DNA of 64,000 nt from Alitta virens (taxonomy: Eukaryota > Annelida > Polychaeta > Phyllodocida > Nereididae). The stretch covers positions 34,545,250-34,609,249 of the forward strand of contig OW028579.1 in NCBI GenBank assembly GCA_932294295.1, read 5' to 3'. Position numbers and translations under genes: made by a program. Positions 34,237 to 46,236 of the stretch are shown here, piece after piece (position 1 is the stretch's first letter; each line of letters begins with the position of its first letter). The notes beneath the pieces were generated by a model. The model saw only the letters and a list, made by a program, of their open reading frames with translations. It did not search any database and was not told the DNA's origin.

Positions 34237-34427
34237 TCTAAATGTTGTAAACTTTAACTAGTGCTTACATTAACCTCGGCAAGTGCTCACTAGTGCGTGT
34301 CACGTGTCTAAGGTTAACATATAGAACATTACACCGTATGGTTTAGCAAGGTCATGTTCTAAAAAGTTTTCAGCATAGTGCAACCATTATTAGCAAATTC
34401 TTGTTAGCTGTGATGCTTAGCAATACA

Positions 34428-37400
34428 TCAATAACCATAAGGTAATGTATTGTATGTATCCCTACCTATAACACGCTTGTCAAAAACTTTTCTGAATACT
34501 TTACTTACAGATCTATTGTACACTATACCTCTGTGTTTAACACGAGATATTTGATTGCTCTGAGGGAGCCTAAGAGAAGTGACCTGTCCAAAAACTATCT
34601 GTTTCATACTTTCAAAATCTATAAGCGTGTCATTCGAGTAGTTGAACGAAATTCCTTTGATTTTCCGCACAGTGACATCTGTGTTTAATTTGTAAGAGTA
34701 GCTCTTAGGACCTGTTGATAGAAATGTTTTAATATAAGTGTCGGGTTGTAATTCATCAGTTAAATCACCTAACAGATCTCCTGTCTCAACATCTGATTCA
34801 CCATTACGTTCAACAAATATGACGGAGTCTGTATCATAATATAATGTGTTGCGCCCCGTTTTATTTAACACCTGTAGTAAATGTAGACGTGCTAATGATG
34901 TGGTAAATATACCAATGACTTCATTTGTGAATGTTGATTCCTCTTCAAAGGTCTCAGTATTTGTAACGTCAACCACGACATAATCCTCAGAGATTAAATG
35001 GAAATTCATTATACATTTTGTAGGGTCATTCTTCATTTGTGTGTATTCTTTAACAGACTTCATGTATATAGATTTAGGTAAGTTCTGACGTTGTACAAAT
35101 TTCCCCCACACACTGTTGAGAAACAACTTGCAGATTGTCCTCAAAGAAGGATTGTGGGTAATGGATTCTTTATCGAGCATTATACCTTGTTCTTTATTGT
35201 AATATGCAATGTATCGATCCTTATCAGCATCTGTAGTTACCCATTGTGGATAACCTGATGCTTGCTGTTTCTGTTTAAGAAACATCTTAACATAGCCCGT
35301 GAAAATACTACCAAAAGCATCATCTTGTGTCGTAGTAGGGAAATGATATACTTCATATATCTTCAGTAGTATGTAGCCTTGCTTAATAGCTTCTTTCAAC
35401 TCTGGTGTTGTCCATGTTCCAAACAGAGCTCTCTTAGCATCACTGCATGTACACATAGCCTGTGTTTCACGTGAGGAACATGTACTGCATAAAGGAAACT
35501 TCAGTTTACCCCTACAGCGAACGGGTAGAACAGGTATATATAAACCTCGTGGTGGTAGGATCCGCACCTGGGCCAGACCGTAATAAGTTTGTAGCGTGTA
35601 GTCAAAGGTAGCTGGATCCTTGAGTACTGTAGCATGTGACGTAGGATAAACTCCAGACATCGTGATATAAGGATATAATGAAGTTACGTCGTAAAAACGT
35701 ATCCTCTCATCATCCTGTGTATCATAATATAGTGTTGTGGGTTCAACCCTCCCTCCTGAAAAACTATCACGGATTTGTAACGGTTTCACAGTATCGCAAT
35801 CATTAACGAATTCCCTCATGGGAGAATTAGTCTGTAAAAGCTCATCATAATGACACTCCCATATAGATTTAATTTTGTAACCTAGTTTTCTGATTTCAGC
35901 GAGACGTTCCAATGTTCTGTCGTAGAGAGCTTTCAATGTCATGCGTGTGCGAGGATCTCGCACGTGCCTGTCTTGTAAACACGTGTGACCGTGAAAACGA
36001 CACCCTAGGTATTCATAAACTGTATTACTGTCTATATGTATACCATCGACGGTGTATCGTGTTCCAGGGATACGATGCTCCCCACCGTTCCTAGCATGCT
36101 GTATATGTCTATTTTCAGAATAGCTTAACCATTCTAGCCATAAGGCTGACTTCTGGCTAGCATTATGATGTTTACCATACCCTTGTGCAGGTATCTGAGG
36201 TATAGGTGATTTAATAAACTTTGATGTAGATATGATGTCTGCATTTATGATGCTGCCATCAAAATACCATATATCACGTCTTAACACTGCTTCCCCAACC
36301 CTACCATCAGTTAACGTTACATTATAAACCTCATACAACATCAGTTGCCGGATTACCTGCATAGCGCAAGATGCCAGGGTTGCATGGGCAAATGGATCGA
36401 TACCTGGGACACTGGAGTCTGCTATAGTTGTGACAGATTGTATAAGAGCCCTAAAATTAGTGCATGCTTCTCTAAGGATTGTAACATCTGAGCGTGTGTA
36501 ATCTAACATTTCCTGCTGAAAATTAAATGTCTTACCACTCTGTTCATTATACCATATGAAGAAATCAGTTCTATCGGCTGCCGACATAAAATCAGCACCG
36601 TAATAGCAAGGAGCAAACATCGGACCAATATATGTTTGATTTTCTAGAGTGTTTGCTAAGTGCGGGAAGTCACCTTTCTTAAGTTCACCATGTAAACCTA
36701 ACGCCTTAGGTAAGTTCTTTAATCGCATGGGCAGAAAATTCAAGCTATCTATAAACCTAATGTTCACACCTTGGTTTATACTCATCAACATGATCTTAGT
36801 ACCAGCAAATATAATTTCTGGGAAGATGCCATTGTCAACACAATATCCCAGTATAAAATGAGCATCAAAAGCTTTCGCATTATGAGCTATTGCTGTTACA
36901 TCTTTATGTTGGGGCGTTAACAGCCATTTACAAAAGTCCTCTGTTGTATTAGGACCTCTGAATATGTTTTCCCTCTTACCACATGTGTCAAGAGAACACA
37001 ACTCTCGTGCAAAGGTTTTTGCTAGTTTGTCCTTAACGGAACAGACATTACATCTATCGCCGCAGTTAACACACTTGGATTGTGGTGTGAACTCATGATC
37101 TTTACATACATCGCACACTGTTTGACAAACCAGAAAATTAGGAATATGTCTTTGTAATCCACAGTATGATCTCTTACAGTTTACACATTTACGACATAGC
37201 GTGCACGGATATGTTGTGGTACACTTATCACAACCATCTCGTGGTTTATTCTTGTAGCCACGATCACAATTAATGATGGTGTTTTGACATGTTTCAAAAT
37301 CATAGTAAAGAAACTTGCCTGATGACTTTTTAGGTTTCTTTATTCTGTAATAGCATAGATGATTGCCTAGGACATACTCATGACAGCATGTGCAAAGCCA

Positions 37401-38735
37401 CTCTCCACATGTATGCAGATGTTTGGCTCTTTTTAAAGTATCCAGTATTATGAAACATGTATTACATCTGTAGTACTGATTACAGAGTGATGGTTGATCT
37501 TTCCCCCTAAGTGCACCTACGCTATATTGTCGTTGCTCTTTATGCCGTTCATAGGATGATGTGTTACGACATGTCATGTTACAATCTGAACAATCTATTG
37601 AATTATTGTCAAACATACAATGTTCTGAACAGCATGTACTGCACACATCATCGCAGCCATGCTTTTTGTTCTTATTGTACACTTCAAAACAATGGACACA
37701 TATCTTTCTATTCACATAAAAACCTTGGATTCTAGTAATACTGTGATAATGCTCATCTTTGAGATATAGAAATATCTTGCGAGGTCTTGTAAACAAACCT
37801 TTATATATCACATCATTGCCTGTATCGCCAGATATAACTATGATTTGGATATCTAATGCTGTCTCGAATTTATGTAGCTCCTTAACTTTAACTGGACTAG
37901 TTGTGGGTACATCAGCCTGTCTATGTAGTCTGATAGCGTAGCTACGTTGTGATTCATAGTCTTTACTTGAAACTCTGTCTTTTCTAATAAGTTTTGCAAA
38001 CTTGGCTGCCGGTATGTTATCTAACTTAGCTTTGCATGTGATAATAGCTCTAGCAGCGCACAAATGTTCATTGCGTACAACAGGAATGAATACCATTGAG
38101 CGTTTTTTCCTAATTGTACAATTAGCAGATAGCGGGTCTGTATCTACAATGGCTCTACTGCATCCACCCCCCTGGTCATCAGCATTCATTATGCCTATGT
38201 TAACTTCAAACGTATCATCGATATTCAAGGACTTGTTCGATTGGAGAACTGTGTTTATTCTGTAAATAATAATACACATAACTATTACTAATGTGAATAT
38301 CGTGTATGCTAGGTTATAATATGTTATACCTCCCATATTATGTAATGATAGTGTTAATGATGTATTATATATGTGAAACTTTGATATATCTTACCTATCC
38401 ATTATCACCTCGGCTGTGATATTATGCTGCGGTTGGCAGTGTATAAACACTTCTCTCTCTAATCCTGAGTGATTAATTGTGACGCGTGCTTTATCATTCT
38501 TGTTTGGATGTTTATCTTTAACTAGTTCCATGATATCTGTGAACATATTGTGTAGATCATCTTGCATATTGATCAGCTGCTCTCCTTGTAAGTCGTTGTT
38601 GAATTTAGCTTTGTATGTTACCTCCTCAATACCGAATTTTCTTGATATCCGTTCCCTCACAGGGTGAATAATGTATGGTTTCGTATTAATACCATCCACC
38701 TCTGTCTTATTCTTTTTTGCTGGTATGTCAGCCAT
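34428..38735 (-). CDS. PolB: Protein-primed family B DNA polymerase (two exons)
   Basis: Exons (minus strand) 38735-38395 and 38259-34428, 135-bp intron (ATAG|GTAAG ... TTATTTACAG), 1390 aa. Exonuclease motifs: YYDFETC (about 434-437), AHNAKAFDAHF (573-579) and YTRSD (701-705). Polymerase motifs: SGGR (948), DVTSLYPYI (971), KLFLNSVWGK (1158) and YYDTDSV (1255). A Cys-rich zinc-binding region lies between about 300 and 530. YEYLGCRFHGHTC (about 863-875) is the VSR-endonuclease-like insert known from these polymerases. The LCAARAI...YHSI region (about 180-290) may be an OTU-like fold. Exon 1 supplies the conserved N-terminal segment. Without it the long frame would begin with intron-derived hydrophobic residues. 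It replicates the element from its termini. Confidence 0.92.
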
Positions 38736-39478
38736 TACTTTGGTGTAATATGCAGCTATTAGGAGCAATATCCATCTACATATCACTCTTTGTAGTATTA
38801 TTCTTACATAATGCGTGATAGTTCATTCATCAACCTTTATGTACAGACAACAACAATGGTCTACACATTATCATACCTACCGCATACTATACTGCACCCT
38901 CTAGGGCAACCTGTTGCCAACTTGCTTAAGGGGGTCCTGTTAGATCATTTATCAAACTTTGGTACACATCCGTTATCCGTACTTATTGTTACCACAGTAT
39001 GTGTGCATACTTGTACAGTCTGTTGTCAGTTTAATGCATTGTCCTGTTGGATAAATGTTTCATCAATACTGGTCTTCGTACATAACTATAACACCTTGTG
39101 TTATGACCTTAAGTGTTGGGGAGATACCAGCTCCATACACAAACCCTAACAATATTAACATATTGTTATACAACATCGGGTCACTAGCCCCGTCTATCCT
39201 CTGCTTTAGGGGGGCGTTTAACATTAGTGTAATAAGTACCCTGCAGATCATAATTCAGTACACTGATACGCGCATCATGTCCGCTGTGTAACATGCAACT
39301 CTTAAACCTCATAGTACCCGCCTCATGTCCTCCCCCCATATTAAATCTATAGCCCCTGGTCTTCCACAGGCTCCTCCGTCACGCTAAGCACGTTGGTCAA
39401 GCCTTCGGGCACCCGTTCGAGGTACGCTGTCCATACATATCGTCGGAGCGCCACCTAGTGGCCACCGTCATCAGTACT
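38736..39478. other. Right-end Polinton spacer
   Basis: Between PolB and the right TIR. A 62-codon hydrophobic ORF from an ATG on the minus strand (39251-39063) is the only candidate gene and resembles nothing known. The outer part (from about 39340) is the diverged inner section of the TIR. Confidence 0.45.
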
Positions 39479-39539
39479 ACTAGCACCGCCTGTCGTAGGC
39501 CGCCAGAAGCTACCGTTTTATCGTAGCCTTCTAACTACT
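39479..39539 (-). repeat. Polinton right terminal inverted repeat (identical core)
   Basis: Reverse complement of 21635-21695, identical over 61 bp. The next inward bases carry a 20-30 bp insertion relative to the left end before similarity resumes. Confidence 0.92.
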
Positions 39540-39545
39540 GGCATT
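39540..39545. repeat. Polinton target-site duplication, right
   Basis: GGCATT, identical to 21629-21634. Confidence 0.9.
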
Positions 39546-41783
39546 CACTGAGAATTTATTCTGCCAAAAATACAAAACTCCCAACATGTCCTAATTTGGT
39601 GTATTCAGATTTAAATGCGTCAATAAAGGATTCACAAGAAAAAGAAACCAAAAAAGAAACATTGACTTATTTAACAGTATTCATTGAAACGCGACATTCC
39701 AAGTCAATTCAACAGAAGCTGGATTAATTTGTGTGTAAATAGTTAGTGAAATGGTAATTACTACACAGACAGACAGACAGACAGACAGACAAAGACATTT
39801 ATTTACACAAAGAGGTTGATTTGGTTTCAGTCTAGTTGGCTTGGTACATCATGTTTTAACTAATTTTTTATCAACAGATAAAACATCATGCCCTTACTTA
39901 ACTGCACATGGTTGAAACTGAATATATGTCTGGTCCCACTTAAGTGGGTTGATTAATATAATAATATTGATGAGCCTATCAGCATAGAAAGCTCTGTGTA
40001 TGTGGTTAGTGAAATGACAGTAAAGGGCATTTCTTCTTATTATTATTTTTCAAATTATATGTAGGCTTAGTAGCCCCCTTTGTTACTCATAATACTTGTC
40101 AACGATAATTCCACATACAAAAAACCCCCTCCCCCAACCAGAACCACTTCAAAGGAAATTGTACATGTGACATGTTTATTTCCAATTATATGTAGGCTTA
40201 GATACCACTTAACCAAATTTTAACAAAACTATGGACCCTGTACTTGTCAACAATAATTCCACACACACAAAAAAAACACCCTCCCAAGACAAGAACAACT
40301 TTCAAGGAAATTGTACATTAATTCCATGAAATGTTTATTTCAAGCTCAACAAAAAACATTCTGGGTGTTTAGCACAACATGTTGTCTGTGCCAGTGACCG
40401 TGACCCAATAATAATGTTAGTTAAACTTCCTCCTGAATGCAAACTGAACTGTCATGCGTAATAAAGGCAGTAAAAACAAACAAACAAACAATCAAATAAA
40501 TAAGTGTTTTATCCTTCCTATTCGGGACATCCTGAGCAGGAGAAAAGTTTTTGTAACAAACATGTTTGTACAGTTGACTTTGGATTATGAGGGAGATAAT
40601 TTATACTCCATTAAACATATTTACTAACGTTTTGGATTGTTTGATAAGTTTAACTGCTCTTATTATACAAGAAAGGGATAACTAACATGTTCAGAACAAC
40701 AGGAAAATTATCTTGGTGGAGTATAAAATCAATTAACATCCACTGTTCATGCAAATCATGTATCAGGAAAGTCTAATCATGCATCAGGAAAGTCTAATCA
40801 TGCATCAGGAAAGTCTAATTTTACGCAGCTTATTCTAAAGGAAGGAAAAAAAAAAGAACTGCGATGCATAAAAATCTTGAATTAGTCATCACGTTCTAGG
40901 AAAAACAAACGAAAGTTTTATGTGGATCGTTGCATTCCGTCGTCATATTTCAACTGGGGTGGAGTTGATGTACGCAGTAAGTTGACAAATTCACAGGTAT
41001 ATAATTGTTGTAGCATATTTACCTATTTAATTAGTAATAATTTACAGTAAATTAATCATATTCAGATTAATTTTATTTGCCAACATTTTTTTTAATTCGA
41101 TTTACAATTTTATAATGAAAAATACACATTATCATTGATTTTGCTGAATTTGGCAGGGTGACCTCCCAAAGATATTTAATGTATCGCTGTCGGGAGGCCT
41201 CCCGATGGGCATACATTTTACTGAAAATATAGTTAGCTATAGATAAATTAACATGACTACTCAAGGAGCGACACAGTATTATCATGTATAATTGCCGTGT
41301 CACTCCCGTAAAAAGGTAAACAATTTCACTCGTTAAACGTCCACCAAATTTTGAAACATAAAATTTGAAACATAAAATTGCTTGCTGATTGAATTACATA
41401 AAAACAAGGATAAGCACAATTAATACTTTTTTGTCATTTGCGCTCACTCGCCATCCCCACTCATGACAGTGCGAACGTCCCTTTAATTGTTTAATGCCAC
41501 CCCCTGCTTGGCTATTTCTTAATAGGCAAAGATATTATATTGTATAGGCCTGTCGAGAAGTTCTCCAGTACACAAGTTTTAGTTTTGCAGTTGCAATAAC
41601 CAGTAGGATCCATTTACAATAATACATAATATGCAAACGTTTCTTTCAAAATTATTTATTTATTCTTCAAGATTTTAACATGCATAGGCCATGAGTCACT
41701 TATCACAGCAAGTGGAGCCCAAGGCCTATATAAAAAATACTCAAAGGAGTGAACAACTACACCTGCATTACTCTCCAACACAG
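39546..41783. other. Intergenic with simple repeats
   Basis: No gene seen. Contains (ACAG)n at 39763-39790, a diverged direct duplication of about 135 bp (TTATATGTAGGCTTAG..CTTGTCAA.GATAATTCC) covering about 40050-40330, and a 21-bp triplicate (AATCATGCATCAGGAAAGTCT) at 40754-40818. Confidence 0.55.
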
Positions 41784-43160
41784 TGTAAAGTGCAGCCCCT
41801 TGCAGCCACTTATTAGCTGTCATATTACAGTATGACATGACCGAGCTGTACACTCCTCGTTACACTTGCCCTAGGCAAAGGATGTACATGCATGTCAGTT
41901 AGAATTATATGTCAGGTGCATTGATTGTGTACTCCTCGTTACACTTGCCTTAAAGGCTTAAGCAAAGGATGTATACACAGGTCAGGCACAATTATTTGGA
42001 ACACTCCTCGTTACACTTGCCCTAGGCAAAGGATGTACATGCATGTCAGTTAGAATTATATGTCAGGTGCATTGATTGTGTACTCCTCATTACACTTGCC
42101 TTAAGCAAAGGATGTATACACAGGTCAGGCACAATTATTAGGTACACTCCTCGTTACACTTGCCTTGAGCATTTTTGTCTGCTCGAGCAATTGCTTAGCC
42201 TTATACACTTTGCTTGTTGTTTAATGTTTATATTATACAAGCACATGTCAGGTGCAATATTGTTTGCACTTCAATGCACCTGCCCTATGCAGGCCTCTGC
42301 TCATGTGTGACTTAAATGCAGTTGTTGTGTGTCCTCATCATTTCATTGTGCTAGTCACTGCTCTGCTCACATGTGTCAGTAATTTCTTGTTACTCATGCT
42401 TAGCTTTATGTTAAATTAGCCTGCTGCAAGGAATTGATTGAATGTTTATTTCCAATTATTAATTGATTGAATGTTTATTTCCAATTATTAATTGATTGAA
42501 TGTTTATTTCTAATTATTGATTCATTAAATATTACTAGTATTATGTGAGTGCATTGCCCTGTTAGGATGCCTCACTACTGAGTCCTGAATTGTGGGAGGA
42601 GCTAACTTTCCCTCCAAAACTGCTGACCAAGCCAAAGTTGACACTGCACAAAAGCCCATTGTGACTTGAGCTAAAAATAGCCTCAGCACAATGCAGTGCA
42701 CTGCAGGGGGCCCATTTATTCTCCATTGTCTTAGCTGCCCTAATCCCTGGCAGAATTTGGGAAAGATGCTGGTAGCAGCCCTGTTTGGGGGAGGTATCAC
42801 CCCATACAATGTGAATGATAATTGAATTTGCTGTGCTGTGATTGGTCAGTAATCCCCTGTCAGCCCTGCTGGGGGGAAACTTCATGAATTGTCTGTTTAA
42901 TACATAACCCTGTGCACCAATAAAAATATCAGTTTATCCTAGAACAAATGTAGAACAACATTTGGAACTGAGGAAGCAAGATATACTGTCTTACTGTTAC
43001 TTTATTACCTGGAAGAACGTGTCTTGTTTTATGCTGAGAGGATAACTCAGTTGAAAGTCTACATTGGCAAGTCACTCTGACTTTATGCTGTTTACTTGGA
43101 GATGAGCAATTTGGACTTGCAATGCCATTAAACTGGAGTCTTAATGGATGGACTTTTACA
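41784..43160 (+). repeat. 5' LTR of Ty3/gypsy element (start tentative)
   Basis: The 3' edge is firm: it ends CTTTTACA directly before a tRNA-Trp primer site and matches 48166-48251. The 5' edge is inferred from ACAG|TGTAAAG at 41780-41786, which would give TG...CA ends and a 4-bp duplication with ACAG at 48252. The LTR contains a tandem block of about 147 bp (CTCCTCGTTACACTTGCC, 41850-42180), a 29-bp triplicate (42432-42518) and AATAAA at 42919-42924. Confidence 0.5.
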
Positions 43161-43161
43161 T

Positions 43162-43180
43162 TGGTGACCCCGACGTGATT
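43162..43180 (+). promoter_or_regulatory. tRNA-Trp primer-binding site
   Basis: TGGTGACCCCGACGTGATT is complementary to the 3' end of animal tRNA-Trp including CCA, starting two bases after the LTR. It would prime minus-strand cDNA synthesis. Confidence 0.8.
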
Positions 43181-43341
43181 ATGGACCAGGACAGACAACA
43201 CACTTACTAAGTGATGTCAACACTTGCAACTGCAAGAACAGCCAAGCTCATATTGACATGTGCTTGAGGCTCAGATGAACTAGGAAGGCAATTGTGCTCT
43301 AACTCACCGTCCACCGGCTCGACACAGCATCCCACTATCAC

Positions 43342-44481
43342 TTGACGAACGCCCGGCAAGGACGACTCCTCCAATCCAGACTCTGGAGTACGAACACAGC
43401 TTTGACGGCATCGCGCGGTCTCAAGTGCCAGCCGAGGAGGACACTGCTCCTGCGTATGTACAGTATTTTCGCTGAAATGATGCATCAGATTAGACAGGAG
43501 GGACTTCAAGGCAGAGATGACGCCAGGGATGAGTACCGGAACAGAGAGCGACGTTATCAGCTGCACAGTGATCAAGTGGCCGCTGATAATCTCACAAAAC
43601 GTGTTCCCCCGTGTGACGGCGCCAACCCGGGAGCAGTGCGTGCATGGCTGCAAGAGGTGGACCTGACGATCCCTTATTCGCACTTCACCCAGTACATTGC
43701 AGCTCACTCAGCACAGGGCGCTCTCTGAAGGGAATTAGAGCACTTCCTAAACCTACAGCCGGATCGCAGAACAGTGGAATGGACAGCACTGCGTCCCTCC
43801 AAAGCAGGGGGGATACGAAACGTCAGCATCCTATGGCCGCCGCTACAGGGAGATGGCTGACCTTGCTTACCCCTCCCCCCCCCCCAGGCCGTGATGACCT
43901 CCTTGAGTGCCCCAGGAAGTGCTCGCAACATTGACCAGACCAGGCTCCTGCTGCGCTCATATATGCGAGGCCTGAGAGATCGACATGTGGTGGAACGCCT
44001 CATCAAAGAAGGCTGGCCAGAGGATTTCGCAAGTGCCATGGCCCTAGTCTCCAATTACGAGGCAGACGAATATCGTCTGCGCATGGCCCTGGACGAAAGC
44101 ATTATAGTGAGAAATGAGGAGCCCATGGAAGTTGGTGCCGTGGCATCTTCGCCTCCAACTCAGGGCCTAGCCCAGGACGTCGCAGAGATGAGACGCCAGG
44201 TGTGTGGATTGATGCAACAATTTACCAAACTGATGGCTGCGCTCAAGACGACCAACAACTCCATTTCCGCTCCCCAGAAGCAAGCCGCCACCCGTCGCTC
44301 TGACAACATTGCCACCACGGCGACAGACATCGGAGAGTTTGCCTACACGGACGACGGCACTCCTATCTGCAGCTTTTGACAAAAGATTGGCCATGTCCAG
44401 CGCAACTGCCGTACCAGGCAGGGAGCACAGCATCGTGGACAGGGGGGGCGCAGTCAAACCGGGCCCCAGGGGGGCCAATAG
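43342..44481 (+). pseudogene. gag: Ty3/gypsy gag, degenerate
   Basis: Gag-like sequence begins in the frame at 43342 (MMHQIRQEGLQGRDDARDEY, then GANPGAVRAWLQEVDLTIP) and stops at 43726. It continues in another frame across a poly-C tract (43875-43887) and resumes at 43891 (IDQTRLLLRSYMRGLRDRHVVERLI). The zinc knuckle C-x2-C-x4-H-x4-C near 44368-44410 has its second Cys codon as TGA. The frame then reaches a TAG at 44479, directly followed in the same frame by protease. At least two shifts and one internal stop make it non-functional as it stands. Confidence 0.75.
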
Positions 44482-46236
44482 GTGCCGCAAACGGTCGATG
44501 AGCTCAAATATGTGGAAGTGACAATTTACAATTGCTGCCTTTTGGGACTCGTCGACTCGGGTGCCTCGTGCACTGTGTTGTGGCGCCACAAATTTCACTT
44601 GCTATGCAGGAAGTCGGGCAGGACGCCCCTGCTTCATAACACTGTAGAGTTATGCGCTGTGACAGGACATTGGATCCAGGTTCTTGGATCGACGGAGCTG
44701 CCATTCGCCGAGCTGGGCACCATCCCAGTTATTGTTGTGGACAACATAGGGCATCTACTCATCATTGGGCATGACGTCTTGCGACAGGAGCACGCCATGA
44801 TAGATTACGACGCAGGAACGCTGACCTGCAGAGGCGTATCTCTGCCATTACTGCCAGCTCGCCAACCAATCGCCATTGACTCCCTTGGGGCCAAGCCTCC
44901 CATCATAGAGGACACTTTTATTGGCCAGTGCGTGACCCAGCAAGCAGACCTGTTTGCAGCAAAGGGAGAGAACTTGGGTTGCCACCCTGACATCTTGGTC
45001 CAGATTCATACTGATGGGGCGCCCATTAAGCGCCGCCCCTATCGGTTGCCCTTAAAGAAGCGTGCCGTCCTCGACGCCAAGCTGGATGACCTCCTAGCAC
45101 AGGGCATCATCACGCCGTCCTCATCTCCTTGGGCTTCACCAGTGGTCTTTGTGGACAAAAAGGATACGTCAGACGGACCACGTTTTTGTGTCGACTATAC
45201 CAGTCTGAATAAAATCACAAAGAAGGATGCCTACTTCATCCCGCTCATCCGTGCATTCTTTGATCAGCTGCAAGGCGCCACGGTCTTCTCTACTCTTGAT
45301 ATGAAGTCCGGGTTCCACCAGCTCCCGCTACACCCCGAAGATCAGGAGAAGACCGCCTTCGTATGCCACCGCGGGCTATTTCAATGGACACGGCTACCAA
45401 TGGGGTTGTCCAACGCGTCACAATTATTTCAGAGGGCCATGGAGATCGTATTTAAGGGACTAATTGGCAATGTGTGCATGTTGTATATTATCGACATAGT
45501 CGTCTACAGCAAGGATGAGAGCGAGCATGCAGAACACTTGCAACTTATGTTTGCGCGTCTCAGACCATATAACTTGTGCTTGAATCCCTCCAAGTGTGTG
45601 TTTGGCTTGAGGGAGGTCAAGCTATTGGGCTATGTAGTTAGCCAACATGGCCTGAGGGCGGATCCCAGCAAAGTGGAGGCCATAGCACAGATGCAGGCTC
45701 CTCACGACTTATCCGAGGTCCTCAGCTTCCTGGGAATGTCTGGATATTATCGCTCATGTATTCAGGATTATGCACGCATCGCCGAGCCACTCATCCAGCT
45801 CACACGCAAGAACATCAGGTTTGAGTGGACGGGTCGACATCAACTGGCTTTTGACTCCCTCAAAGGAGCCCTCATGAGCAATTGCGTGATGGCACATCCA
45901 CGTACGGACCAGCAATACCAGTTGTACACGGACGCATACGACTACGCGATAGGTGCCATCCTGTGCCAAGAGGACGAGTGCAGAGTGGAGAGGCCTGTTG
46001 TGTACCTATCCAAGCAACTGTCCGATACACAGCGACGCTGGGCCACCATAGAAAAGGAGGCGTATGCTGTAGTCTACGCCCTCAAGCAGTTGAGGCCTTA
46101 CTTGTGGGGTGCCAGTTATAGGACCTTTACGGACCACAAGCCCCTCACTTGTTTATTTACTAAGGACATGAACAACACCAAAATTCAACGCTGGTCAGTC
46201 CTGCTGGCAGAATACAACTGTAAAGTTGAACCATAA
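44482..46236 (+). pseudogene. pol: Ty3/gypsy pol: protease, reverse transcriptase, RNase H
   Basis: 584 codons. The aspartic protease site is LVDSGASCT, about residues 23-31. RT runs from KRRPYRLPLKK through FSTLDMKSGFHQLPL and RLPMGLSNASQLFQ. The catalytic box reads YIIDIVVYS where Y.DD is expected, so the first of the paired aspartates is Ile and polymerase activity should be lost. RNase H follows (YTDAYDYAIGAILCQ, EKEAYAVVYAL, TDHKPL). The frame breaks just before the GK.N..AD.LSR motif, which is found in another frame at 46226-46290. Higher GC than the flanking DNA. Confidence 0.88.

Larger units (their letters stand above)
21635..39539. mobile_element. Polinton/Maverick, complete copy (17.9 kb)
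   Basis: Bounded by terminal inverted repeats starting AGTAGTTAGAAGGCTACGAT and by the 6-bp duplication GGCATT. It encodes the family hallmarks: retroviral-type integrase, protein-primed PolB, packaging ATPase, double-jelly-roll major capsid and penton-like minor capsid. Genes from the integrase through the CARD gene are on the plus strand. Two membrane-protein genes and PolB are on the minus strand, so the two sets converge near 30240-31140. Every core ORF is open and the target duplication is perfect, which suggests a young insertion. An adenain-like protease, normally part of the set, was not found. Confidence 0.93.

Noticed and set aside
38260..38336. N-terminal transmembrane segment of PolB
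   Set aside because: The hydrophobic residues are encoded by intron sequence just upstream of a TTTACAG acceptor. The conserved N-terminus comes from exon 1.
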